Below are positions 33,046-44,243 of a stretch of DNA of 64,000 nt, piece after piece. A program made the position numbers and the translations under genes. The notes under the pieces were generated by a model, which did not search any database, was not told the origin of the DNA, and saw nothing but the letters and a program-made list of their open reading frames with translations. The number at the start of each line of letters is the position of its first letter. Positions within the stretch are counted from its first letter, which is position 1. Where the stretch lies: NCBI GenBank assembly GCA_003116875.1, contig BCKT01000010.1, positions 1 to 64,000 of the forward strand, in the 5' to 3' direction. The DNA is from Takashimella koratensis. Lineage: Eukaryota; Basidiomycota; Tremellomycetes; Trichosporonales; Tetragoniomycetaceae.

Positions 33046-33794
33046 TTACGAGCAAGTGCACGAGGGCGCAGCCGACGAGGTCGACGACATTGAGACCGAC
33101 GAGGTCACGGAGGGACCAGTGGACGAGGTCGAAGGGAAGACCCCTTGGTTGCCAATGGTCCAGACTGAGACAGTCAGCGAGAGTCAGCGGTGACAACTCA
33201 CCTTGGTTGGTGTTGCCAGTGGTGCACTGGTAGGTCTGGGGTCCATTGTCGCCCTCGTCCATGCACTGGGTGCCGCCAGTGATGGCGATGCGGTTGTCAT
33301 CGGTGAGGTACCTGTGAGGAGTTAGTCACACGAATCGATGAGCGGTGGGCAGTGGTTCGGGTAAGAGTGGGGTGAGGCAAGAGTGTTCGGGCGGGCAGGG
33401 CGGTGGAAGTATGACGAGTAGGGTAGGTATCGATTAAACATACCAGGTCTGTTGGTAGAGGCCGGGGTAGCTGGTCCAGACCTAATCGTTAGCCGTGTAA
33501 AGCTGCGGGACTCACCTTGAGGGCCCCGTTGTTCTCCGGGTCACTCCCCGCGTCGAGGGCGAGACCGGTCCCGGTCAGGATGACCGAACCCGAGCCAGGG
33601 TTGATGTCCCAGTAGGTCGGGTAGACGGTGTTGGAGCAGTCGACGGTGACGACGGCCGATCCGACGCCAGTCTTGGGGTCGGCGGCGAGACACTGGCCGT
33701 TGCGACCAGAGACGATCTGGACGCCAGAGTAGCGCTTCATCGGGGCTGCCGAGACGAGAGCGAGAAGAGGGAGGACGGCGGCGAGAGCGAGCAT
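33046..33794 (-). CDS. Secreted beta-trefoil (ricin-B-type) lectin-domain protein
   Basis: Four exons, about 188 residues. A signal peptide of about 17 residues is followed by trefoil repeats with YPTYWDINPG, LYQQTWYLTDD and NQVWTIGN, matching the Q-x-W carbohydrate-binding fold (CBM13-like). Cysteines C-L-A and Q-C-M-D sit at equivalent positions of successive repeats. A Ser/Thr tail ending SCTCS follows. There is only the lectin fold, with no catalytic domain. It may tether to plant polysaccharide or to the fungal wall. One intron is about 110 nt, an exception in this region. A TATAAAAG on the minus strand at 33880-33888 is about 90 bp upstream of the start. Confidence 0.82.
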
Positions 33795-34674
33795 TGTGTG
33801 GCTTGTTGTGTGGGTTGTTGTGGCTTGTAAATGGCGAAGAAGTTGTCGATGGAGGGCTGGTTGGGATCAGAATCGGTCCCCTTTTATATGTCAGAGGTCG
33901 GGCTATGGATGTCAGTCTACCCTCAGCCCAGCTCCGCATCGTTGCGGCTCCTCATGCATCGCCTGCCACATCGAAAGGTCCTCAAAGGAGGGCGGTCACG
34001 ATGACAAGGTCTTGCCTTTGGGGAAGGAGAGACGAGTGGAGATGTCTAGCGGGGCGATGAGATGATGATGATGTGTCAGTTTGAGCATCATGTGTGAGAC
34101 TTCGGTCAAAACGGTTCGACAGCGCCGAGTGGTTTGCGGTGAAGTCTCTCCTAACGACGAGCTAGTCGGTATCATGGCAACCGATATCGCATGCATCGCA
34201 GCGGGTGATACACCCATCTGCCAAGGTTTATCACATTTGAGTTTGCTTCTTAGGTCAGGGCGGCGACATGACGTGGTCCGAGGGACGAACTCGTGACCGA
34301 CCTCGCTGGCACTGCCTCGCCCACGTTGTCAGCATGCGTCTGCATCTCCGAGGTGAAGCGTCATCTGACTGACCCTGGTGTCAGGACCATCAACGTTGAA
34401 GACAGGCGCACCATGACGCTCCGACATTCGGCGCCGCCGCCCCGGTAATCCCGCAGCCACCGCCCTCCGGTGATATTCTCACCCGAAGCCTCGGAGCTTC
34501 GGATCGGTAGCGAAGTACACCGCCAAGAAGGCACCGACCCGCATGCACCGCGTGACCGAGTGAGACTTCTATTCATGGAGGTCCTCACCACCATTCGAGA
34601 CTGTTTCTAAACATCACGTGCATGCATTGTCCGCAAATTGATTTTGCTTTTAGGCTTGTCTATGCTGCTCCATT
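33795..34674. other. Intergenic, 0.9 kb
   Basis: Holds the lectin-gene promoter at its left end (TATAAAAG on the minus strand) and the 3' flank of the GH115 gene at its right. Several short frames exist but none shows a domain. Confidence 0.5.
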
Positions 34675-37600
34675 CTAAACCAGCACCGACTCAGGGGGGC
34701 CGAGATAACTGTAGCCACGCTCCTGGATACCACCAAGGTCCACCCAGACTCGCTCAAACACGATCCCAGTCGTCATACCAAAGAGCTTGATGGTGTGAGC
34801 CCCAGCCTGGTTGAACGAGTCGTCCTGAACGGGGATCGTGACGTTGCGAACGTCGGTACGGACAATCTCGGGCCAGTCGTTGGGGACCGCACCCATGTAG
34901 AGACCAGGTGCGCCAGGACGCTCGTACTGCGGGCCCAGACGCTCAGTGGGGATCGGGTGGATCTCCTTGACCGGGTGCTCGTCGATCTGGAAGCCAAATG
35001 CGAGCTGCTTGCCAAGGATGAAGTTGAGCGTGGGACCAATTTGGACAGTCACCTCGACCGTGCCGTTGCCGTCGGTGGAGTCGCCGTGAGTCCAAAAGTC
35101 AAACTCGATCGAGGGCCCGGTACCAACAGTGAAGTTCTTGGTAGTCGTGGGGTACATTTCCATCCCGCTGAGCGAGCGTCCGTACCACTCAATCTCCTCG
35201 ATCGAGTACTCGTCGACGGCGGTGGAGCGCTGGTGGTGCGCAGCCTCCATCACGAGGTACTGGTCACCCTCGATGAAGCCGACAAAGTCCTCGGGCGGAC
35301 CCGCAGGCTTGGAGATCGGAACGGTGATGGTGACGTTGGCACCGTCGGCGCTCTTGATGTAGACGTGACCCACGGCGCTAAAGTCCTTGCCCTCGGTCGA
35401 CGGGACCTTGGACCAGTCGACACCGACAAGTACACGGTCATCAGCCGAGGCATCGCGACGTAGTTTCCCGCCCTCGGAGGTGATGGTAAGCCAGTCCTCG
35501 TCGGTCTTGAGGGTGTAAGCGACCTCGCGGGGACCGCAAGCACCAATGTCTATCCACCTGGTCTTTGCACCATACGGGTCGAGCGTCCACATGAGGGGGT
35601 CGGGGCACTTGCTCTCGCCCGGGCAGTTCCAAAGCGTCCATCCGGGCCATGCACCGTACGAGTTCTCAACGGTGACGCGAGTGGAGTAGGTGTGAGGGAT
35701 GGTGAGCTCGGGGACGGGGATTCCTGGGCGAACAGGGATAGCCGGGTTGACAAACGAGATGGGAGGGAGCGAGTCACGGTCCGGTTCGAGGTGAGTGTCC
35801 CAGTTGATATGACTCTGGTCGAGCATGTGCTCCCATCGACCGTCGAGGAGGGAGTGGAACGTGTTGGTCAGGTTGGCATCGTTGTAGAAGGCGTCAAGGG
35901 CGGCCTTGGCGTAGGTGTTGGCGGCGGTACGGCCCTGGTAGGCGTAGTGGTTGGATCGACCGACTAGCTGTTAGCTGATTCGCATGGATGACTCACCAGC
36001 AATGTGCAGGCGGTTGATGTTGGTCTGCATGAGACAGAGCATGTAGACGTTTTGGAAGAAGGTCGGCTTGGTATCCTCCGGAAGCGACTCGTAAACCTTG
36101 GCAGCGCGGTCGCTAAGCGACTCCCACTGCTCAAGAACACGTTCAGCCTCGTTAAAGTTGATCAACGACCACATCGTCGAGTTGAGCAACTCGGGCTTGC
36201 GCCTGGAGGCGTAGATGGAATAGTGACCCATAATGTCAGCGACCTCGTCGGCGACATCGACGCCAAAGTCACGAGCGGCCCAAGCCTTGAGGAAGTCGGT
36301 GACCGAGTTGCGCGGCCAGGCGTCAAAGTCGTATGCAAGAGAGAGCCAGTGCTCGGAGGGCATCTCGAGGGGCTTGAGTGAGCCGACATTGAGCATCCAG
36401 ATCTGGGTCGTGTTGAAAGACTTGGCAATGTGCATCTGCTCCCAGGCTAATTGTTAGCGACGAACGCGTGTAGACTCACTCTTGGCAAGGTTGATCGTGT
36501 TGATCCACTTGTACGCGCGCGGGTAGCCGACGTCTATTGTCAGAGATGCCTTGAAAAACACTCACAGTCAACGTGGTAGTAGATACCACCACCGCCAGGG
36601 TACTCCTGGTCGGGCGGGAGGACCGACATGATGTTGCCAAAGTTGTCGTCGGCGAAGAGGACAGTCACATCATCGGGGATCTCCAGCTGACTGTCAGCTG
36701 GTTGGTTCACTTCGTCCCACTCACGCCATCGATAAAGTACTCGGCGACCTCCTTGTACATTGCCCACATCTTGGGGACCTTGTTGTAAGCCTCGTCGGAG
36801 CCATAGACATCCCTCAGAATGTCACGCTGAACGGCGGTGATATCTGTGGTCAGCTCATACCTCGACCCGACTCACTCTCAACGAGACCAATGCTGGCACC
36901 GGTGAGCGGCATGTCACCGTCTCCACGCATGCCGAGAGTGTAGAGGACATCCTTGTCCGAGGCACGTTCCGCACCGTAGCGCCAGAACTCCTTGAGGAAG
37001 TCGGCGTTGGTCCAGTCCCACTCTCCTTCACGGAAGTGGTCCCACTCGGGCTTGTTACGCTCCATAGGCTCGTGGTGCGAGGTACCCATGATGATACCCA
37101 TGCTATCGGAGAGGACGAGGTTGGGTCCGGGGATGGGGGTCTTGGGCTGGCCCTCTGAGATGTCCAGACCGTCGGTACGGAAAGCAGAGATGTACATGGC
37201 CGGCCACGCGTAGTTGGCCTTGAGACGCAAGAGCATCTCGAACCAAGGGCGGTAGAACTCGGTTTGGAAAGCAGGCTCCCAGTAGTCGAGCTTGAACTCT
37301 TTCTGGGCCCAGCCCCAAAGGGCAGGGTGCTCGTCGTTGATGAACAGACCACGGTACTTGACAGTGGGTTCGCCGTGGGCAAGGACCTTGGACTTGTCGA
37401 AGCCGATAGTCGGGCGGTGGCGGACAGGAACGTCGGACCAGTAGTACCAGGGGGAAACTCCCATTTGCTCGGAGAGAGTGTAGAGGCCGTAGATGGTGCC
37501 GCGCTGGGGTCAGCCAGGTCGTTAAAGATAACTCACCCTGTCACTGCCGACGATAACGAGACCCTCCTTGACACCTTCGACGGGGGTAGAGAGAACACGA

Positions 37601-38046
37601 GCATCGTAGCTCTCCCACTTGCCCTCGAGGCTCTTGTAGCTGGAGCCGTGGACTGATTTGATCAGTTTGCTGTCGACGGTACCGACGATAATAGCGCTGC
37701 TAGCATCGACATTGCTGGGGAGCGTGTCGTTGAAGAGCTGGGGTGCCACGCCAGTCACCTTGTAAACGTCCTGCGCAAAGGTTTGGGCGGCAATGTGGAC
37801 GGCCTCGTTGTCTTTGGAGTCGAGAAGGAGGTGGGTAGCAAAAGAGAGGGGCTGCGAGGCGATGAGGAAGTGGGCGAAGAGGTCGTCGTTGGACGGGGTG
37901 GTCGAGGAGAGGACGACTTGAGATGAGGCGTCGTGGTGGTCGAGAACGCCGACCGAGGGGAAGGTGATGACTTGCTCCTCGCCGAGGGCAGCGACGAGTC
38001 GCGCGCCTCCGAGGAGACCGAGCGTGACGAGCGACTGGACGAGCAT
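34675..38046 (-). CDS. GH115 xylan alpha-1,2-glucuronidase, secreted
   Basis: Seven exons, introns about 32 nt, about 1060 residues, the normal length for the family. Signal peptide MLVQSLVTLGLLGGARLVAA. Family landmarks: RGTIYGLYTLSEQMGVSPWYYW, YRGLFINDEHPALWGW, LKANYAWPAMY, MGIIMGTSHHEPMERN, TLGMRGDGDMPL, LFADDNFGN, PGGGGIYYHVD and WMLNVGSLKPLEMPSEHW, with a C-terminal beta-sandwich region. GH115 enzymes remove (4-O-methyl-)glucuronic acid from internal and terminal xylose of glucuronoxylan outside the cell. It is the clearest extracellular plant-wall enzyme in the window and has an ACCGGT-containing GC-rich promoter. Confidence 0.94.
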
Positions 38047-38396
38047 CCTGTCGTAGTGTTGAGTTGGTGTCGAGTTGGTGTCGAGGAGTACACGATGGTG
38101 GTTGTTATTTTTTTTAATGAAGCATCCTTTGAAACCGGTCGACCGGAGCCGGAAACCCCCCGGGCCGTGCTACAAGTCGCAAGTAATTTCCCGATCCGGA
38201 AAGTACCTGCGTCAAACAACGTCATTCTCTGTCTTGACCTCAGTCAGATGTCTGTCGGCGTTCGTGCAGCTCAGGCAGGGGAACGTTTGTGGCATTGCAG
38301 CAAGCGACTACAACAGGCCAGTAGCTATAGGGATAGAAGTTCTGGAGACTGTGGATGTCCAAGACCATTACGAGGCTAGGTATTTTATGGACAGCC
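38047..38396. promoter_or_regulatory. Promoter region of GH115
   Basis: 350 bp between the GH115 start and the stop of the amino-acid permease. It has ACCGGTCGACCGG at 38134-38146, overlapping inverted CCGGT/ACCGG elements about 90 bp before the ATG, and a T-rich run at 38105-38116. The first may be a regulator site. Confidence 0.4.
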
Positions 38397-40545
38397 TTAC
38401 GATCCCGGTGCAGTGCACGAGAACGAGGTGCTCGAGCCAGCAGCGAAAGCCTCAATCGCAGTCTCGACACCAGAGTAAATACCCAAGGCAGCAAGGCACA
38501 GAGCAGCCAGGAAGAGCGTGAGCTGAGAGTCGTCAGTTATGTTTAAGCCCACCAAACAAACAAATCTACTCACCAAGAACATCTTCGCATACCAGTAGCG
38601 CTTGAAACCACGCTTCCATCGGCTCATCTGCCTCCACGAGTCGATGCGGTTGACCCCGGACTCCATTCCAGGCTCCCACGGCTGGTCCTCGGACATGGCG
38701 TCACGCTGGACCCAGTAACCGCAGAGAAGCAGGGGAGGGAAAGTATAGGTGAATTGAAGTATACAAGCCGCACCGATCAAGGTGACCAAGCTGGTGATGT
38801 TGGGGATCTACAAGTTAGCTTGAGACAATAAGTTGAGACTCACGGCACTGCCAATAACCCAAGCAAGCGCCCAGTAGACAAAGACGATGATCGACCAAAG
38901 GAAAGTGCCGCGCTTGGTGGCAAGGTGAGGCGCTTTGAAGTACTCGCGCATGACGTTCTGGTAAAAGACCTTGACACCGATGTTCGCGTAAAGAACCATG
39001 GCGATGCCGGTGGTGTAGAGACCGATAATGTTGGTCGCGAGCGAGAGTTGCTGGTTGTCAAAGTCGAGCGAGGGGAGAATGCTCGCGTATTGTCCTTGCC
39101 TAAGGTACATCAGTAAACTGTTAAACTCCGACTGTTCATCAACTCACATTCCGTAGCAGAAAAGTCCGAAGAACATGTCTGGGACATCGTTAGCCGACGC
39201 TCTCCAAGTCTTAGCGCAGACTGTGCCCACTTACAGACAAGGTAGCAGAATAGCTGAGCAATGAACGCCGCCTTCCAAAAATCTCGAGGCCTGCGCATCT
39301 CTGCCATGAATTCGGTGAAGATCATCGCGCCACCGTAGGCAAACACAGCGAGTTGAACTCCCGAGACTTGCTCGTACCAACCCTGGGTGTAGCTGGGAAC
39401 CCAACCGGAAGTGATGATCGGCTGGCTAAGATCGGCATGGCTGGATTCTCCTGGGACGGGAGGGTAGAGTCCGATACCGACCATTGTCATGATCATGACA
39501 ATCAGGTTGAGCCAGATGTTGACGTTGGTGAACCACGCAAAGTTACGGAGCGACTTGATCTGACCGAGGACCATCCCTGCAATCACCCAGAATACGTTGA
39601 GTGCGAGGTAGCAAAATTTGTACTCGATCAAAGAGGCAAGAGTCTGGCCTTGGCCAATGACTAGGATGGCGACGTTGAACTAAAATCAATACAGACTCTT
39701 GAGAGTGACCCACCAATAGCTGAGCACTTTGGAGCAGGTTGAAGACGTGGCGGACCCAGCGACCAAACATGCGCTCCCCAATGTCGGCGTAGCAGGTGAT
39801 CGGGTACTTTTCAGAGTCCATTCGCATGTACATGCGCCAGATAATCTGACCCGAACAGAACGCGAGAGCATAGAAAATGGTGTAGACGAGAACTCCAGGG
39901 CCAAAGCCGAGCTCCTGAAATGCCTCGGGGCTAGAGCTGAAGCCTAGAATGTCCGTGGTGCTGTGTGAAGGTTAGCGTTGTCTTGCGAGAATCTCCAAAA
40001 CTGCTCACATCATGTAGAAAACAATCTGCCACGAAGCCACTCGCAAAAGACGGTAAGCCGTCTCCTTCTCAGCGGCGTTGGGGTCGGCAACAGCGGCATC
40101 AGGGGAACCAACGGTGACTTCGGCGTCCCCAGTGTTGTCGTACGGGCTTTGTTTCTTGCTCTTCTCCTCAGTGCCGTTTTGCATAGCCAGAGGGGCGCGA
40201 CCAAACTCATTTCTCGCGGCGAGGGGAGGGGGTGGACCTTGGTCCTCTGGCCTGATGATGCTCGCTGACCTTCCAGTGAGGCGTTTGATGACGATGGTCC
40301 AGGGTGCATCGGGGATGGGGCGAGTGTCGTTGTCCTCGCGCTCTCGTTCCAGTGTAGCATAGTAGAGATATTCTTCCAGAGACTTGGCGTTTCGAGAGTC
40401 TACCATCAGAACCATTCCCAGGGTGGCACTCACGGTCAAATTCGTCGTCGTAGATCATCTGGTGGTTCCTCTCCACAACAGCCTCCATACGAGGGTCGAC
40501 CCCGTCGGGGCCCATCATAGTGGCGCCGGTCACAGGTGCGGACAT
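38397..40545 (-). CDS. Amino-acid permease, Aa_trans (AAAP) type
   Basis: Eight or so exons give about 630 residues. A long soluble N-terminus (YDDEFDSRNAKSLEEYLYYA, then a Pro/Ala-rich stretch) precedes about eleven hydrophobic segments. Between them are LGFGPGVLVYTIFYAL, YADIGERMFGRWVRH, FNVAILVIGQGQTLASL and GAMIFTEFMAEMRRPRDFWKA, matching the fungal Aa_trans family. It is expected to move neutral amino acids across the plasma or vacuolar membrane. It is the last gene of the short-intron block; introns are about 32-50 nt. No functional link to the carbohydrate genes is evident. Confidence 0.85.
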
Positions 40546-41993
40546 GGCGACGGAACTGATACGCTGGATGGCAAGACTTGAATGAAAGCAACGATGGCGT
40601 TGAAGGATCTCTCGGATCCGATCTGATGGGCTGTCGAAACATTCGCGCAGGGTTTTGAGTATTTATATCGAGAAAAGACACTCGTCTGCATCGCTCCCAG
40701 TCGCTCCGAGTTGCCGATAAGCTCACTCGTCTCACATGGTGCCCGACTCCGAGTGCGAGGACGTCTCTCGGCTTATCTTCGCTGGATTTCCAGCTACCAC
40801 TCTTTTCTTTGAGGTTTGTCGTACCCAAAGTACACGGGAACACCCAAAATAACCTGGTGCTGGAACACCACATGCCCGTTCAATTAATCTGCACCACATG
40901 GAGCTCGGTCCTTACGTCTTGTGACAGTTTGTATGGCTGATAGCATACGTACTGTGTTTTTACACGTTGCGAGTTGGAAGCGCCGAGCGGTTAACAGAAC
41001 ATCACAGGATTGAACCGGGAGTATCAAAACCGCGCTGTTTCCACTGTCCACGCGGTCCACTCTATGAACATGTGTGGGGACGTGCAAAGGGATGGTACCC
41101 ATCTCCCGGCGCACGCGAGGTTCCCCAGCCTAGCGCAAGGGGCGAATTAGGACCGGCTCTTGCGCTGTTGATAGGACTGTTCTAAAAAAAAAAAAAACCT
41201 GACCCGATCACAGCGACGGCATGGGTTGTACGCTGATGCGCTGCAGATACGGACAACGTCAGACCAATGATCTCGCTCCATGCACTCCTGTAAATGATTA
41301 TGGTTGCCGCAACCAAGGATTTATTCACTGCCAAACCGATCCTCTCCTGCTCTCCGTTTATTTCGGAGACTTGTGATCGAAGTCTGCCGTAGAAAGGGGC
41401 GGGTCGGAGCCAGAATTGAGTCCCGCCTGACGTCGGTGGTCCCACATGGGCGGGCATTAACCTTGTTCACTTAGCTCCACTCTTACGCCCATATCCGAGG
41501 ACTAAAATAGAAACATCCGCCTGATGTGCGGTGTTTGACCTCCTCTTATCCACTGACCACGCGGCACGATACGCAGTGGGTCACATTGATGCATCAGTTC
41601 CATCGGAATGAAGAACAAGGCAGAAGCAGAGAAGAAAACCTTTCAGCAGCAGGCACCCGGCTCACATGACACGGATCAGGCAGAACTCGTGTGCATATGG
41701 GCTGACTGCGCCAGCTTCCTCTCTGCACAGATGCTCCACGACGACTCAACCCTGCCCCGTCACTCTCACCCACCCCTCACCGCTGGCAGTCTCATCTTGC
41801 GGACCACGCTGTCCGTATCGTTTGGGTCAACCTCGGACATGCTGTTGAACAGAGCGGTTAGTGATGTCCAGAAAATAGTCCAAAATAGCTCCAGTCCTGA
41901 AGCCGCTCTTCCACGCGACACCCGCGCCCACACGGGTGAAGACTTTGGTGGAGATAAGGTCCCTACGGTAGGTGGACTCTGGCAAGATAAGAC
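40546..41993. other. Intergenic, 1.4 kb, boundary of two intron-length regimes
   Basis: No convincing gene. It contains a 14-A run, an isolated tRNA A-box-like sequence on the plus strand near 40978-40996 without a matching B box, and a 142-codon frame (41608-42036) that overlaps the 3' end of the GDSL gene and has no recognisable domain. Genes to the left have introns of about 31 nt; most to the right have longer ones. Confidence 0.5.
41184..41197. repeat. Poly(A) run of 14
   Basis: Homopolymer in intergenic sequence. No target-site duplication or retroelement sequence was recognised beside it. Confidence 0.9.
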
Positions 41994-43112
41994 TTACTCT
42001 GGGACACGCAAAGGGAGGTCGTTGACATCGGCATAGTCAAGACCGCGGCCGGCGAACTCGCCCTTGACTAGCTTGGTGTACTCCTTCCAGAAGACGGCGT
42101 AGCCCTCGGCCGAGAGATGCAGTCCGTCGCTACCAAGATTAGCTACTATCTCTGTGACACCGGCGCTTTCTCTCCATTCAGGTGGGGAGGAGCGACGCCT
42201 CCTACGACACGACATATCGGCAGAGCTCCAACACCGAGACCACCACTTCTACCCAGCACTCACTTGAAGAACGGCCTCAGCTCCTCGTCATCTCCACCAG
42301 CCTCCTTCAAGATCCCTTCCCACATATCCAACAACGCAACCTTCCAGATACCCTGTCCCGCTTCCTTCTTCTTCCACTCCGCCGCGACGTCGCGAACCGC
42401 CTGCGCGTATGTCGCAGTGACTTTTGGATCACGCTGGGTTCGGAACTGGGTCGTGTCCATCATGCCCGGGTACAGCGGGGGCGGGGTGACGAGGACAATG
42501 TTGAGTCCTGGTGTGTGCGCGACGGCGTAGGGAGATGAAGGCGAAGTGAGTTGAGTCATGAAGAAGTGTAGGTTGGCAGTGTACTCGTCCAGTGGGATGT
42601 GCTGGCGGGTAGGAGAGGTAGGCAAGACGGAGTCGTTGGCGCCTGGACCGTCAGCTAAATGACGCGTTGCTACTCACCAAACCAGATGGTGACCAGGCGG
42701 ACGACAGGGACCCTGTCTGCGTCCTCCTTGCGTGCGAAGATCTTGTCAAAGAGGGGTTTCACCCTGCGTGTAAAGCGAGATCAGTGTCTGGTCCAGTAGA
42801 AACGCTCCCTCACTCACCACGAGGTGTTGTAACCGCCGTATCCTCGGTTGATGATGTCCAATGTGCGTCGATAGGAGTCTGCCCCGGAGTTAGCCGCCAC
42901 GCATTCGCACCACACATGCTGAAACCTGGTTTGGATTACTAGCGATCAGGAAAACTCGGCTCACCACAGAACTTGGCTTGGATCGAGCCCTCCACCTCTT
43001 GACGAGACGTGATCGAGTCGCCCTGGGCTCGGAGCGTCAGTCAAAGCACTGACTCCAAGCTACCTGGCTTACTCACAAAGAGGATGGCGCAGTCCTGCAT
43101 AGGCGCTGCCAT
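41994..43112 (-). CDS. GDSL/SGNH esterase, isoamyl-acetate-hydrolase-like
   Basis: About 270 residues over several exons. SGNH blocks are present: I with the nucleophile in ILFGDSITSRQ, block II Gly in NRGYGGYNTSW, block III Asn in IWFGANDS and block V Asp-x-x-His in SDGLHLS. This order and the GYNT segment match the IAH1 subgroup of lipolytic enzymes, which hydrolyse acetate esters in the cytosol. The first exon codes only twelve residues, and the intron after QAKFC is either one of 86 nt or two around a 15-nt exon; the single intron fits the family spacing better. Introns are longer (about 40-90 nt) than in the genes to its left. Confidence 0.87.
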
Positions 43113-43759
43113 GATGAGCTGGATGCTGACTGTGAGATGGGATGAAGAGGGGATTGTCGAAGTGTAGATGCCAGTATAAAACAAACCGCGATGACGCCGG
43201 ACCGTTCTCGGAGGATACGATTCACCGGGCGGGCCGACACCATGACCGCCAGGCCGGCGAGGTCAATAAAGGCTGTGCGCAGCCTGCTGCAACGTGCAAA
43301 CGTACTCCAGAGCCGAAATGACAAGAAAATGGCCCATTGCAGATGCTTAGTGTAGCATGCATGCATGCATGCGACAAGCCTGTTGTGGAACAAGGCAGCC
43401 AGGCGCGATGCGGGTCAAAAGTGCTAAAAGACGTGCCACACAGTACTATCCGCCACAGCTCAATCCTGCTCTACTCGACGCAGACTGACCGTTACATGGA
43501 CATCGTTGAGAGGAGGCAAGAGCTCAGTTCGCTAACGGGAGGACAAAAGGGAAAAGCACAGAGAGATTTATAGTCGTTGATACGAACGATTTGGAGGACC
43601 CACGTCGGTAGTAAATGTCAGTCGGTGAAAGGGTCAGTCTCGTTCCACTTGGGATGAGGGCAGATGTGCGTGCGTGTATCGACCACGACTTTCCACTATG
43701 TGGAGCTGACTCTCTGACTGACTGCTGTGCGCGCTCTAATACCGTACATATGGGGCAAG
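43113..43759. other. Intergenic, 0.65 kb
   Basis: Contains the promoter of the GDSL gene, a GCATGC repeat and no clear gene. Confidence 0.5.
43355..43372. repeat. (GCAT)n palindromic microrepeat
   Basis: Four and a half GCAT units make an 18-bp self-complementary sequence about 245 bp upstream of the GDSL gene start. Confidence 0.85.
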
Positions 43760-44243
43760 CTACTTGTAGGGGATTTGCTCTTTGGGGCCGCGGTTGGTAA
43801 CACTGTAAACAGCTTAGCCCAGGAGCTCGGTAGCAGACTCACAAGAAGGCTTTGAAAGGCACAGCGAGCGACTGGAAGGCGGCTCCCTGAAGGCATTATC
43901 AGCAATTCGTTGAAATCAACTCTCATTCCAACCAACCTTTGGGAGGAAGACGACGTCTCCAGGCTTCGCGATGAGCTTCTCCCCGTTTTGGATCATGCTG
44001 GGGAAGGCGTCAGTTTTTGTCATCAAACTTTCAAAGAACTCACTGCCATTCCCCATCCAAAATAAATTTCCACTACATGGGGTCACAGTCAGGTGTTGTC
44101 AGGACAACTCATCCCACCGCGCCGGCAACCTGAACACCTACCTTGTTGCCTTTGAAGCTAGTCGAAGTGAGATCGACTGCGTGCTCATCTTTGACAAAGA
44201 TTCCCGCAGTGTAAGGCATCTTGTTCACTTTGCTAGAGCCCAT
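43760..44243 (-). CDS. Small cupin-domain protein
   Basis: Five exons assemble to about 92 residues: a short N-terminus (MPYTAGIFVKDEH), WKFILDGEW, then NGEKLIAKPGDVVFLPKG and a strand ending FFVTNRG. The last two are the second conserved strand set of single-domain cupins (EutQ-like), in which G-D-V-[VI]-[FY]-[IL]-P-K-G is diagnostic. Metal-binding histidines of the first cupin motif are not seen, so it may be non-catalytic. Introns vary from about 38 to 70 nt and an upstream in-frame Met (44261) is an alternative start, so the model is tentative. Role unknown. Confidence 0.55.

Noticed and set aside
34795..35463. 222-codon plus-strand frame
   Set aside because: Antisense to GH115, whose protein is clearly the coding strand here.
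40978..40996. tRNA A-box-like GCGCCGAGCGGTTAAC
   Set aside because: No B box at the right distance on the plus strand, and the flanking bases do not form an acceptor stem. A reversed GGTTCAATCC nearby is on the other strand and does not fit a tRNA either.
41608..42036. 142-codon plus-strand frame
   Set aside because: Overlaps the 3' end of the well-supported GDSL gene on the other strand, has no domain and no splice-consistent continuation.
42870..42926. 15-nt microexon in the GDSL gene
   Set aside because: Both one 86-nt intron and two shorter introns are in frame; family spacing between the GDSL block and the NRGYGGYNT block fits better without the extra residues.
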